A stretch of 64,000 nt of DNA from an uncultured Acidimicrobiia bacterium (GCA_958295745.1 OY282370.1:2454548-2518547), one strand, 5' to 3'. Shown: positions 34,201 to 42,616, counted from the first letter of the stretch. Notes: generated by a model not told the origin, from the letters alone. Numbers and translations: made by a program.

Positions 34201-34866
34201 CAGCAGGCATTCGTGCGGCTCGATCTCCCCGAGTGGGAACCTGGTCGAGTGCATGAGGCGGTAGAGAACGACGAACTCGCGGTAGTCGTTGCCATCGATC
34301 ATGGCCCGCAGGTCGAACTCCAGGTAGGTGGGCTTGGAAAGCCGGGCGCTGTCCCGCAGCAGGCGTAGATGGGTGCCGTTGGTTGTCACCCCCCACAGGG
34401 CCTCGGACCGGTTGAGGAAGTCCTGAACCTGGGTGTGAGGGCTGCGCCGGTTCCGGGTGCCTCGGTCGTCGAGACCCTGGTCCAGCGTCACGATATGGAT
34501 AGGGACGGCGTTCTCGCCGCCGCCGACGCGGTGCGAAATGATGAACTGAGACCCTCCTGCCTCGACGGCCGCCCGCTGGTATTTGAGGGGCGGGAACCCG
34601 AGCAGCTCGAAGAACTTGGCGGCCCAGTCCTGCCGGGTGAGGGTGGTGCGGCTCTCCTGTGATCGGTTTAGCCGCCTGTTGAAAGCGTCCCAGTAGACCC
34701 GCGAGTCGGAGAAGGCTCTTTGGATCTCCTCGGTCAGGCTCCTGTTGCGGGGCAGTCTGAAATCGGCGGCGCGCTGTCCTTCGATATCGGTGTCGCCCTC
34801 GCCGATCCGTTCGATCAGATCGGATGGGAAGAAGCCGCCCTCGATGTCGATGGTCGCGTAGGCCAT
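31213..34866 (-). CDS. Eco57I-class DNA adenine methyltransferase (DrmMI-like), catalytic part, interrupted by a phase-variation tract
   Basis: A 1217-residue product in the present frame. Motif I is DPASGSGHF (about 497-505) and motif IV is NPPW (about 761-764), as in N6-adenine methyltransferases. The N-terminal 450 residues form the helical region common to DISARM/BREX-type enzymes. The conserved PRYWVPE stands at about 1085, then residues 1108-1147 are eight IGSDR pentapeptides encoded by (GATCC)24. The last 70 residues are a frame-shifted tail. With 23 or 26 copies it would continue into the 30536-31201 frame, giving about 1441-1446 residues. It starts 3 nt after the SNF2 gene. Expected role: marking self DNA for the operon. 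Confidence 0.88.
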   Translation of the reverse strand: MAYATIDIEGGFFPSDLIERIGEGDTDIEGQRAADFRLPRNRSLTEEIQRAFSDSRVYWDAFNRRLNRSQESRTTLTRQDWAAKFFELLGFPPLKYQRAAVEAGGSQFIISHRVGGGENAVPIHIVTLDQGLDDRGTRNRRSPHTQVQDFLNRSEALWGVTTNGTHLRLLRDSARLSKPTYLEFDLRAMIDGNDYREFVVLYRLMHSTRFPLGEIEPHECLLENYYNQGIEEGGRVREKLRHGVKSALEVLGRALVSHPGNGTLRRALRGGTLDETGYYRQLLNFVYRMLFLMVAEERKLLFIEPSTGQTIYDRYYSVTRLRERAEHYFAGDNHGDLWAGLAETFRLCRDEAAARHLNLSPLNGELFGEQACSRIETAHCSNETLLTVMRSLSTFHDGGVRRRVNYAALDVEEFGSVYESLLDYRPVLDVGEVSGSPPSFDLAAGTQRKETGSYYTPPELVRELVDSALVPVMEERLAAADTRIKKVQALLDLRVCDPASGSGHFLLAAARRIARELAKIRAGGEEPSPLDYRRALRTVVRHCIYAVDKNPLAVDLCKVALWIECHTVGLPLGFLDHHVKCGDSLVGVMDLDVLKEGIPDAAYKPVTGDDKEAAKWYRKRNKKERTGQQRLTSEPPPLDTQKMADDFANFGRRAERSAADVKKMEKEYRELQNSEVLRRFKVACDLWTYAFFAPRESFETEEHDRVPTTDDIRRARNGQNTGSQLEDRAHQASRDYPYFHWPLEFPDVCFKDGGFDVVLGNPPWDQVQLDPREFFATSDPDVANQPNMAARNRAIQRLASTNPGLYLEYQVAVREMKATQKFIHSSGRFPKTSYGRLNYAPLFAEHSKDLQHPRGKAGIIVPTGIATDSFNQYFFADLIDHRALVSLYDFENKRKVFPGIDGRLKFCLLTLSGIDRPSAQGEFAFFLHHTEQLQDSERRFFLSSEDFALFNPNTRTCPLFRTQKDMEIARKMYQYAGVFWRELSDDQPESNPWGVKFQLMFMMNTASYLFRTHQQLTEDGWELRGNIFIRGEELYLPLYEAKLFHQYDHRFATFAESSPKDLLKGNAQTIPSNEKANPHTLPLPRYWVPENEVMTKLNKAVTGHTTTIGSDRIGSDRIGSDRIGSDRIGSDRIGSDRIGSDRIGSDRGQGTDATSPHPTGAHLNIRRIASSTNLRTGIAAMIPLLGIGESGITIIIGSLPSEISQMQPINEPLSSRP
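31426..31545. repeat. Pentanucleotide simple-sequence repeat, (GATCC)24
   Basis: Twenty-four uninterrupted copies of CCGAT/GATCC (120 bp), inside the methyltransferase gene between its catalytic and recognition parts. The unit length is not a multiple of 3, and neither strand has a stop in any frame of the repeat. On the coding strand all three frames give the same IGSDR-type pentapeptide. Slipped-strand changes would therefore switch the downstream frame. The tract is rich in GATC. Confidence 0.97.
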
Positions 34867-34869
34867 GGT

Positions 34870-37737
34870 TCAGTTTCCCGCCGGAACTAGGACGTAACAG
34901 CCGATGATGTCGGGCGGTCGGTGCGGTTTCACGGCCGCCTCCGCCCCGTCGACGACGCTACGGAGCCGTTCGTGGGCGCCCTGCAAGGCGGCCGCCCGCT
35001 CGTTGACGATGCCGTCGCACCAGCCGTCTCCCTCGAGCATACCCAGCGCCCACCTGACCTGTTCCTCCCGCTCTCCGGGTGCCATGTTGACAGCCGGTTC
35101 GGCCTCCGCCAGCAGACGCAGGCCGTCTTTTTCGAGCCGGACCAGCCGCCCGATGTCGTAGGGGTGGCGCCGGAACGCCCCGACCACCACTTCCTCGGCG
35201 AACTGCCGGCCGCTCCGATCTTCTATGAGGTAGCGGAGCCGGAGCACTAGGACGATCGTCCGGTAGCCGACCGCATCGGTGACGATCGCGCCCGCCCTGG
35301 CGAACCGGTTGTCGTCGCCTTCCAAGGCCTTGGCGAGCACGGCTTCGGACAGCGCGGCCACCGCCGGATGGTTGCGCCCCAGCGTGGTCGCGCCCCGGCG
35401 CGGGATATCGTCGAAGGCCGCGCTCATGGGGAAGCTGATTTCGGGGGCGCGGGCGGCGATGCGGTCCCGCAGGTCGCCGGCATGCAGCCGGTATACGCCC
35501 TCGGTGTTCGTTCCGCGGAGCTCACCGTTGAAGCGCTGGACGGCGTTGGCGACGAACCGTTTCACGTCCTTGGCGCTCCCCAGCACCGGTTCCATCTCTT
35601 CCAGCTCGCGGGCCACGTCGTCGGGCTCGATCCCGCGCTGGGCGAAGTAGGCCCGCGTCTTGGTCTCCCTTTCCGCCATCTGCTCCCAGGCCTCGTGCAG
35701 CCTGCTCACCGATTCGTCCTCCAAAGCGAGCCGGAACTGCTGGGCTTGGCCGTCCCCCCGCAGCAGGACGCTGTTGATCAAGGTGTTGATTACCTGTTCG
35801 GACTCGACCGGCACCGGCACCGAGATGCCGAGGCTCCGGCGGATGGTCTGCGCCTTCTTGAGGAGCACCTTCAGCACCACGAGGTCCATCTCGTTGTCGG
35901 ACCCGTAGAGCAGCACCGTCTTGATCACGTCCCTGTCCTGTCCGAAGCGGTCCACCCGGCCTTCCCGCTGTTCCAACCGGTTGGGGTTCCAGGGGAGGTC
36001 GTAATGCAGCACCGCGTCGTAGTGTTCCTGGAGGTTCACCCCTTCACTCAGGCAGTCCGTGGCGACCAGCACCCGCACCGGTTCTTGCGCTAGGCCCAGC
36101 ACGATCTCTCTGCGCTGCTCGCTGTCGCCTTCATTCCCGGTAACCGCCTTCACCGACAGGCCTGGATGGGTCTTTGCCAGCGTCTTCTGGAGATGCTTGG
36201 CTGCGTAGTAGGCGGTTTGGATGTAGCGGCAGTAGACGATGGGGCGGTAGCCCCCGGTTAGCAGGTCGGAGACTGCGGCGGCGGCCGCGGATATCTTCGC
36301 GTCCTGCTCCGGGCCGTCCAGTTCCTTTGCCCGTTCCAGGAAGTTGTTCAGCTCGCGTATGTCGGTTGCGTCGAGGCCGGCTTCGGGATCGTCCAGGGCC
36401 GCGGTGGACACGTAGTCGGTGGGATGCTCTTCGTCTGCGGAGTCCAGTATCTGCCGCCCGAAGTCCTCGTCGCTGGCCCCGTCCCCGTTCTGCGCCGCAG
36501 TCGAGGTCTCGGACTGCTTGCGGTTCTCGAGCACCGCCCTCGCCGCGCCGGGGCTGGAGAGCACGCACCGCAGGATCGACAACGCCGCCCAGTAACGAAC
36601 CCGCCTCCGTTGGCTGGCCTCCTCCGGGGTGGACACGTATTCCTGGCAGTATTCCAGGATGTTCCTGTAGAGCAGGTGGTATCCCGTGGACATCTGGTAG
36701 GTGCGTTCGATGGATTCCCGTTCGGGGAAGGGGGTGTCCACTTCCAGCCAGCGCTGTAGGTCGGACCGCTTGCGTTGCACGAAGTGCGGGACCAGCCGGG
36801 AGCGGGGCAGCCTCGACTCACCGGGCGCGTCGAAGGAGGGGTCCAGAAGGCCCAGCAGCGATCTGAAGTTCTCTTCTACGCCGCTGTGAGGGGTGGCAGT
36901 CACCAGGAGGATGTGCCGGTCGGTTTTCTGGGCGAGCTCCTTCACTAGGGCGTAGCGCTGCTGTTGCCTGCCCTGTTTACCGCCGCGGGGCCGCGAAGAG
37001 GTGTGGGCTTCGTCCACGATGATGAGGTCGGGGGCGTAGTTCAGGAACGGCCCGCGGTTGCGTTCCAGCTTTACGAAGTCGATGCTGACCACGAGATGGC
37101 TGTAGTGCTGGTAGAGGGAGATGTTCTGGAGCGGCAGTCCCCGTTCCAGCCGCCCGATCCGGGACGACTGGACGACCGCCGCTTTTATGTTGAACTTGGT
37201 CCGCAGTTCCTCCTGCCATTGCTCGCACAGGTGGGGGGCGCATAGGACGCCGATGCGGCGCACCACCCCCCGGTCGAGCAGCTCGCGGGCGATCATGGCG
37301 GCTTCGATGGTCTTGCCCACGCCCACGTCGTCGGCGATCAGCAGGCGCACCGGATTCTGCCGCAGGGCCATGATCAGAGGCACGAACTGGTAGGGCCGCG
37401 GGGTGACCGACAGCCGCCCCATCGAGCGGAACGGGCCCGCGCCGCTCCGAAGCCCGAGCCGCACAGCGTCGCGCAACAACAGCGCCCCGGTGAAGTCGCC
37501 GGCCCGCTCCGGGTCGGGCGGGGAGTACTCGGAGGGTTTGATGGCGTCCGGTTCCAACGGAAGGTATATCCCGATCGCCTCGGCGTCCGGGCCGTCGACA
37601 GGACGCAGCCGGACGGCGGCCTGCTCATCAGGGTCGGGAGGCAGTACCACCCAGTTCCGACCCCGGGCGCTCACCAACGCCCCGGGAGGGAAGTCGATCG
37701 TAGAGCCTTGAGGGTGTCTGAGCCCGATGTATGCCAT
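34870..37737 (-). CDS. SNF2-family helicase of the defence operon (DrmD-like)
   Basis: A 955-residue SNF2-like DNA translocase. Walker A region DDVGVGKT (about 136-143), DEAH box IIVDEAHTS (about 240-248), and helicase C domain with VLVATDCLSEGVNLQ and REGRVDRFGQ. The long C-terminal helical region fits the DrmD/RapA-type family found upstream of the methyltransferase in class 1 DISARM. It is separated from the methyltransferase gene by 3 nt. GC-rich like the surrounding chromosome, unlike the distal ATPase-PIN genes. Probably DNA translocation or remodelling during recognition of unmodified invader DNA, by analogy with DISARM. Confidence 0.88.
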   Translation of the reverse strand: MAYIGLRHPQGSTIDFPPGALVSARGRNWVVLPPDPDEQAAVRLRPVDGPDAEAIGIYLPLEPDAIKPSEYSPPDPERAGDFTGALLLRDAVRLGLRSGAGPFRSMGRLSVTPRPYQFVPLIMALRQNPVRLLIADDVGVGKTIEAAMIARELLDRGVVRRIGVLCAPHLCEQWQEELRTKFNIKAAVVQSSRIGRLERGLPLQNISLYQHYSHLVVSIDFVKLERNRGPFLNYAPDLIIVDEAHTSSRPRGGKQGRQQQRYALVKELAQKTDRHILLVTATPHSGVEENFRSLLGLLDPSFDAPGESRLPRSRLVPHFVQRKRSDLQRWLEVDTPFPERESIERTYQMSTGYHLLYRNILEYCQEYVSTPEEASQRRRVRYWAALSILRCVLSSPGAARAVLENRKQSETSTAAQNGDGASDEDFGRQILDSADEEHPTDYVSTAALDDPEAGLDATDIRELNNFLERAKELDGPEQDAKISAAAAAVSDLLTGGYRPIVYCRYIQTAYYAAKHLQKTLAKTHPGLSVKAVTGNEGDSEQRREIVLGLAQEPVRVLVATDCLSEGVNLQEHYDAVLHYDLPWNPNRLEQREGRVDRFGQDRDVIKTVLLYGSDNEMDLVVLKVLLKKAQTIRRSLGISVPVPVESEQVINTLINSVLLRGDGQAQQFRLALEDESVSRLHEAWEQMAERETKTRAYFAQRGIEPDDVARELEEMEPVLGSAKDVKRFVANAVQRFNGELRGTNTEGVYRLHAGDLRDRIAARAPEISFPMSAAFDDIPRRGATTLGRNHPAVAALSEAVLAKALEGDDNRFARAGAIVTDAVGYRTIVLVLRLRYLIEDRSGRQFAEEVVVGAFRRHPYDIGRLVRLEKDGLRLLAEAEPAVNMAPGEREEQVRWALGMLEGDGWCDGIVNERAAALQGAHERLRSVVDGAEAAVKPHRPPDIIGCYVLVPAGN

Positions 37738-37852
37738 CGCCCCCGAAGGTTACCGAACGGAATGCCGATGCCCGCCGCAGGTCTGCCTTCGAGGACGGGT
37801 GGATCGCGCCAGGCGGCGGAGATCGGTCTTCGTTGGGTTCGGAAACGGGGGG

Positions 37853-38509
37853 TTATACCTCGACCGCGGCTATTTCTTGTGGGGCGGACCCGGTTCCGGC
37901 GGGCACCGGCTCGGCGGGTCGGAAAGAGGCAGGTCGGTCATCGGCCAGGATGTTCAGGCGGTCCTTGACTACAGCCATATCGATCTGCAGGTATCGCACC
38001 CGATCATCCACCACACTGAGACCGTTCTCGATCTTGGTCGTGCGATCTTTGACGGTGGCCATATCCAATTGCAGATTCTGTATTCCATTTTCCCCCACAC
38101 CGAGGCGGCCTTCGGCGCTGGTGAGGCGGTTCTCGACTTTGGTGAGGCGGTTCTCGACTTTGGTGAGGCGGTCTTCGACTTTGGTGAGGCGGTCTTCGAC
38201 TTTGGTGAGGCGGTCTTCGACTTTGGTGAGGCGGTCTTCGACTTTGGTGAGGCGGTCTTCGACTTTGGTGAGGCGGTTCTCGACTTTGGTGAGGCGGTCC
38301 TTGACGATGGCAAGCTCCGCCTGCAGGTTGCTTACGCCTTCTTCGACTTTGGTGAGGCGGTCCGCCAGCCCCTGTATCTGTAGCTGCAGGAGAGCGATCG
38401 ACTGCTGTACCGCCTTCTGGTTGGCCGCGTTGAGCCGCCACATGACCACGGACAGGGCTGCGAACAGCCCGGCGGTGAGGTAGAGGTTGTTCAGGAAGTC
38501 GGGGTTCAC
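37853..38509 (-). CDS. Membrane-anchored coiled-coil protein with tandem heptads
   Basis: A 218-residue protein of unknown function. An N-terminal hydrophobic segment (LYLTAGLFAALSVVMW, about residues 8-23) is followed by a continuous coiled coil whose middle is nearly perfect RLTKVE(D/N) heptads. It starts with GTG at 38509, supported by aaggag 8-9 nt upstream. It lies 115 nt upstream of the SNF2 gene on the same strand and could be the first gene of the defence operon. It has the same design as the pair at 3240-4332 (one membrane helix plus 21-bp-repeat coiled coil) but a different sequence. Confidence 0.7.
   Translation of the reverse strand: MNPDFLNNLYLTAGLFAALSVVMWRLNAANQKAVQQSIALLQLQIQGLADRLTKVEEGVSNLQAELAIVKDRLTKVENRLTKVEDRLTKVEDRLTKVEDRLTKVEDRLTKVEDRLTKVENRLTKVENRLTSAEGRLGVGENGIQNLQLDMATVKDRTTKIENGLSVVDDRVRYLQIDMAVVKDRLNILADDRPASFRPAEPVPAGTGSAPQEIAAVEV
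38130..38297 (-). repeat. 21-bp in-frame tandem repeat (8 units)
   Basis: Eight consecutive 21-bp units (t(t/c)ttcgactttggtgaggcgg-type on the + strand) differing at one or two positions. The period is seven codons, so copy-number changes would keep the frame and alter coiled-coil length. It encodes RLTKVED/N heptads. Confidence 0.92.
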
Positions 38510-38725
38510 GCGGCCTGCTCCTTCATTGCGGGAGTATACACGGCTCTCGGCTGTGTTTGTCTATAATAGTTAATATATGGCAAATATGGATTGTGGTCAA
38601 CCCCCTTGTTCGACATGCCGAGGCTGAACGCGGCCTCCGCCCCATGCCGGAGGGCCCGGTGAGGCATCTGCGGGCCGGGGGGGGCGGACGGGAGGAGGTG
38701 GACGATCAGCCGAGCGGCGGGACTT
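38510..38725. promoter_or_regulatory. AT-rich spacer with probable promoter(s)
   Basis: This 216-bp spacer lies between two minus-strand genes. It contains the AT-rich stretch tctataatagttaatatat near 38560, and on the minus strand a TATACT at about 38533-38538 with weak upstream -35-like sequence. It is the best place for a promoter driving the coiled-coil gene and the defence operon. Exact elements are uncertain. Confidence 0.35.
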
Positions 38726-39751
38726 TCACCAACCCTTCCCGAAGGTTATGACCGAACGGGTTACAGCCCCTTCCCGCAGGTCGTCCAAGGCCTCGTTCAC
38801 CTGGTCGAGGGGTCTGGGGTGCTGCACCAGGTGCTCGGTGGTTATGGCGCCCTTCCGGTGCAGGGCGACCACCTCCCGGATGTCCTCGGGGGTGTAGCCT
38901 CTCGATCCGGCCAGGGTTGCTTCCCGCCAGATCAGGCCCATGGGGTTCACCGGGAAGGTGTCGAGGGCGGCCCCCACCGCCGCCACCCGGCAGCCGATCC
39001 CGGCCGCCTCGAAAGCCTGCCGGTACACGGCGGCCGACCCTACGGTCTGGATGATCACGTCCGGCCCCCCGGGTCCGGCCGCCTCGGTGATTCCGGCAAC
39101 AGCGTCGTCCCCGCCCCTGACGACCGCATCGGCGCCCATCCGCACCGCCAGTTCCAGGTTGGCGTCCGAGCGGCTCACCGCGATCACCCGGCAACCCAGG
39201 TAGGCGGCCAGCTGGACGGCGTTGGACCCGGTGCCCCCGACGCCCATCACCACCACCGTCTCGCCCGCCCGGGCCCGGGCGATGCGCACCAGAGCGTGGT
39301 AGGGGGTGGCCACCGCGTCGGTCAGCACCGCCACCGCGGCCGGGTCGTCGTCCTCGTGGACGGGTATGACGCAGCGGGCGGGGAGCACCACCCTCTCCGC
39401 GAACCCGCCGTCGAACTCGACCCCCATCCGGCGAACCCGCAGACAGATGTTGACCCGACCCGCCCGGCACGGCCCGCACTCCCCGCAGTGGTCTATGTAG
39501 TAGAGCGCCGCCGGGCATCCGACCTCGACCGATTCCACCCCCGGCCCGACCTCCGACACCACTCCCGCCGCCTCGTGGCCGGGCACGATCGGCAGGGTCG
39601 ATCCGAAACCGCCCTCCTGGAGGAAAAGATCGCTCCCGCACACCCCGCAGGCCCTGATATCGACCGCCACTTGGCCGGGGCCCGGAGCCGGTTCGGGCAG
39701 ATCCGCCGGCTCCAAGGGCCGTCCGTACCCCGTCAGTACGGCTGCGCGCAC
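38726..39751 (-). CDS. Zinc-dependent medium-chain alcohol dehydrogenase (MDR)
   Basis: A 341-residue MDR. Catalytic zinc ligands are visible in RACGVCGSD and PGHEAAG, and the four structural-zinc Cys in CGECGPCRAGRVNIC. The nucleotide-binding motif is VMGVGGTGSNA, followed by a C-terminal substrate domain. Members oxidise alcohols, polyols or hydroxyacyl-CoA; the exact substrate is not evident. Its stop is followed by the defence-operon spacer, and the unknown gene at 39786 lies 34 nt upstream on the same strand. Confidence 0.9.
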   Translation of the reverse strand: MRAAVLTGYGRPLEPADLPEPAPGPGQVAVDIRACGVCGSDLFLQEGGFGSTLPIVPGHEAAGVVSEVGPGVESVEVGCPAALYYIDHCGECGPCRAGRVNICLRVRRMGVEFDGGFAERVVLPARCVIPVHEDDDPAAVAVLTDAVATPYHALVRIARARAGETVVVMGVGGTGSNAVQLAAYLGCRVIAVSRSDANLELAVRMGADAVVRGGDDAVAGITEAAGPGGPDVIIQTVGSAAVYRQAFEAAGIGCRVAAVGAALDTFPVNPMGLIWREATLAGSRGYTPEDIREVVALHRKGAITTEHLVQHPRPLDQVNEALDDLREGAVTRSVITFGKGW

Positions 39752-39785
39752 CTTCTCGATCCGTGCCGGCTCGGCCCGGGCCTGC

Positions 39786-40874
39786 TCAACCCGTGCCGGG
39801 CAGCCCGAGCGCCCCCGCTTCGGGCAGCGGCGGCGCCTCGAAGTTGGAGGATCCGAACACCTCCGGCTTCTTCCGCCCCACCCGGGTGTAGTACTCCTCC
39901 GGCACCTGGGTCGGGTCCTTGAACATCTGCCACTGGCACCGCTGGCGTATCTCGGGATCCCGGTTGGTGTCCGGATACACCGGAGGATCGACCACCCGGA
40001 CGGGATATCCGAAACGATCCATCGGCATCTCCTCCATGAGGATTATGCAGTGGACGCAGTAGAGGCAGATGCCCTTCTGGAAATGGTTCCAGGAGGCCTC
40101 CTCCTGCGTGACACCCCAGTTGTAGGGGGGTTCCATCCGGGCCGGGGTCCCCTCTATCCAGTCGCCCCGGAGGGTGCGCTGCCCCGACCCGCACGGATCG
40201 AAACGCACGATGAACCGGTCGTCGGTCTCGATCAGATCGAAGTCCCCGGTGCGCTCGGGGCCCACCAGGTGGCCGCGCATCGACTCGCACGCCACCAGCA
40301 TCAGGGTCTCCAAGCCTTCGTCCCAAGGATGCTGGTCGATGTCGAACTTCTGGTAACGCCAAGCGAACAGGGGCACCAGCACCCCCTCATACATCTCCAC
40401 TATCCCCTGGCCGCCGTGGCGTTCCTGGATCTCCGACATGAGGCCGTAGGTGTGGTCGACGTCTCGGTCGTGGGTCTGGCGCCAGGTCTCCTTCATGACG
40501 TCCAGCGACTCCAGAGCGGCCTCGGGTTCCTCGCGGTAGAGGTGGGACAGGAGCTTCCTTTGCTGCTGCTTGAAGAGGTCCCAGTGCTTGTGCGGTATCC
40601 AGGGCGATCCGTCCGGCAGGGCGATCTTGTCGACGATGCCGGCGTTGACGGCGGCCACATCCTCGCCCGACGCGCCCTTTCGCCGCAGGAAGTTGCTGAG
40701 GTCGCTGATCCATTGCCGGTACAGGATGAAGCACACGCTGGCCTCGTCCACGAAGTAGTCGGCTAGGCCGGCGGCGTCGTCCCACCGGTTGTCGGAGACG
40801 GCCTCCCGGATCTTTCGATAGGTCGAGATCTTCTGGTCCTGCCAGTCGCCGAGCCGCACCCTCCGGCCCAGCAC
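39786..40874 (-). CDS. Unknown protein with two Cys-containing motifs
   Basis: A 362-residue soluble protein I cannot place confidently. The N-terminal half is helical and acidic (EASVCFILYRQWISDL...). The C-terminal half contains RFDPCGSGQRTL and GICLYCVHC, with clustered Cys and His that could bind metal or form a catalytic site. The called GTG at 40874 has no ribosome-binding site. A strong aaggagg lies upstream, positioned 5 nt before an in-frame ATC (40907-40905), so a non-canonical start 11 codons earlier is possible. It is co-directional with the MDR gene and divergent from the isomerase-like gene at 41069. Confidence 0.65.
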   Translation of the reverse strand: MLGRRVRLGDWQDQKISTYRKIREAVSDNRWDDAAGLADYFVDEASVCFILYRQWISDLSNFLRRKGASGEDVAAVNAGIVDKIALPDGSPWIPHKHWDLFKQQQRKLLSHLYREEPEAALESLDVMKETWRQTHDRDVDHTYGLMSEIQERHGGQGIVEMYEGVLVPLFAWRYQKFDIDQHPWDEGLETLMLVACESMRGHLVGPERTGDFDLIETDDRFIVRFDPCGSGQRTLRGDWIEGTPARMEPPYNWGVTQEEASWNHFQKGICLYCVHCIILMEEMPMDRFGYPVRVVDPPVYPDTNRDPEIRQRCQWQMFKDPTQVPEEYYTRVGRKKPEVFGSSNFEAPPLPEAGALGLPGTG

Positions 40875-41068
40875 CTCGGAGAACTCGATTCTGGTTTCGG
40901 TTTTGATTTCAGCCTCCTTGTTCGATCGGACCGGGATCGCCGCGGGCGCACGCCCGGAGGTTCGGTTCCCCGGTTGCCATACCCTAACCTGATGAGCCGA
41001 CCCTGCCCCGGATTGCCCCGGAGGTTCAGGGAAACGGTCCGGCGGCGATTCGGGAGGTCAGAGAAGGC

Positions 41069-42505
41069 ATGGAGGGCGCCCTGGACAGCCGGCCCGCCGC
41101 GGCGGTGATGCTGCCTTACTGGGGGTTCTGGGAGTCCGCCGCCGGCGGTCCCGGTTTCCGGCGAGAGCGGCAGGGGATGCTCGACGAGGCGGCGGTCCTT
41201 CTCTCCGAGGCGGGGGTCGATGTGGTGTGGAACGGCTTGCTGGACTCTCCGGAGGCGGGGGAGGAGGCGGCCGCCGGGATCGAGGCCGCCGGGGCGGAGG
41301 CCGTGGTGGTGATCCAGTCGATGGCGGTTCCGCCCGCCTTCGCCATGGCTGCGCTGGACGCTTTGGAGGGGTTGCCGGCGGTGGTGTGGGCGGCCCAGCG
41401 GCCCCGCTCCCTCCGGGCCGGGTTCGACCAGTCCGACATCACCATGCTGGGCGCCACGGTCGGCGCCCCGATGCTCACCAACGTGCTGAGCCGCACCGGG
41501 CGTCCCTTCGAGCTGCTGGTCGGGCGCCCCGGAGACCCTGCGTTCATGGAGGGCCTGGCGGGGGCGGTCAGGGCGGCGGCGGCGGCCCGCCTGCTCGCCC
41601 GGGCCCGCATCGCCCGTGTGGGCCGGCCCATCCCCGGCTACGACTGCGTGGACGTAGACGGGGGGTTGTTGCGGGCGGCCACCGGGATCGAGCTGGTCCC
41701 GGTGGACCCCGGCGAGATACTCGACCTCTACCAGGCCGCCGACGGCCTCTCCGACGTCTCCGACTTGGAGGCTGAAGCGGATTCCGATTTCGAGAACGCG
41801 GCGGCGGACGACGAGGGCCGGGTGCGTTCCCTGCGTATGGCGGCGGCGTTGGAGCGCCTGGACCGGGAGCACGGGTTCGACGCCGGGGCCATGAACTGCC
41901 ATGTCGGCCAGATCAGGTTCGGAGAGCATCCGGGGGTGGCCCCCTGCTACGGGCTGGGGCGCGAGACCACCCGGGGCGTCCCGTGGACCTGCGCCGGGGA
42001 TGTGTTGACCGCCGTCGCCATGCTGGTCGCCAAGCGGCTGGGCGGAGCGGCGCTGTATCACGAGATCGAGGCCATCGACTTCGACACCGACGAGGTGGTG
42101 ATCGCCAACTCGGGGGAGCACGATCTGCGATGGTGTCCGGCCGGTGTCCGGCCCCGCCTCCAGTCGAATCCCTGGTACCGGCAGGACCCTTTGTGCGGGC
42201 TCAGCGTCTGGTTCGAGCTGCCGCCGGGCCCGGCCACCCTGGTGGGGTTCACACCCCATCACGAGGAGGCGAGCGGGTTCCGCTTCGTCGCCGCCGAGGG
42301 CGAGATCACCGGACGGTCCTTTCCCGACAGCCCCACGGTGGGCGGTGCGTTTCGTTTCTCCGGGGGCGAGCCGGTGGAGGCGGCCTGGCGGCGCTGGGCC
42401 GAATCCGGGGTGAACCACCACAGCGCCGCCGCCCCCGGACGACTGGCCGGCCAGACGGCGGCGGTAGCCCGCTTCCTGGGGGTCGGTTTCGTCCGCGTCT
42501 CCTGA
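41069..42505 (+). CDS. L-fucose/L-arabinose isomerase-like family protein
   Basis: A 478-residue member of the FucI/AraA-like fold. An N-terminal Rossmann-like domain (AAVMLPYWGFW...VVWNGLLDSPE...AVVVIQSMAVPP) is followed by a middle domain with MNCHVGQIRFGEHPGVAPCYGLG and a C-terminal AGDVLTAVAMLVAKRLGG...YHEIEAIDFDTDEVVIANSGEHDL. Glu, Asp and His residues there are candidate metal ligands. It has a second homologue in the window, at 44472-45914. True sugar isomerase activity is not proven by these motifs, since many family members have unknown substrates. Confidence 0.82.
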   Translation: MEGALDSRPAAAVMLPYWGFWESAAGGPGFRRERQGMLDEAAVLLSEAGVDVVWNGLLDSPEAGEEAAAGIEAAGAEAVVVIQSMAVPPAFAMAALDALEGLPAVVWAAQRPRSLRAGFDQSDITMLGATVGAPMLTNVLSRTGRPFELLVGRPGDPAFMEGLAGAVRAAAAARLLARARIARVGRPIPGYDCVDVDGGLLRAATGIELVPVDPGEILDLYQAADGLSDVSDLEAEADSDFENAAADDEGRVRSLRMAAALERLDREHGFDAGAMNCHVGQIRFGEHPGVAPCYGLGRETTRGVPWTCAGDVLTAVAMLVAKRLGGAALYHEIEAIDFDTDEVVIANSGEHDLRWCPAGVRPRLQSNPWYRQDPLCGLSVWFELPPGPATLVGFTPHHEEASGFRFVAAEGEITGRSFPDSPTVGGAFRFSGGEPVEAAWRRWAESGVNHHSAAAPGRLAGQTAAVARFLGVGFVRVS

Positions 42506-42616
42506 TGAGGAGCGGATAGTATGGCGGTGGGTTCCTATTGCCCGGCAAAATGTGATCCGCCCCGCCTGGAGTGAAAAGGAGAATGAGGATGCGTTCCCGA
42601 TGGTAGAGCCTTTGCC

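Noticed and set aside
23594-37737. Canonical complete class 1 DISARM
   Set aside because: No phospholipase-D-type DrmC gene is present, and the helicase and DUF1998 functions are fused. The locus is better described as DISARM-like.
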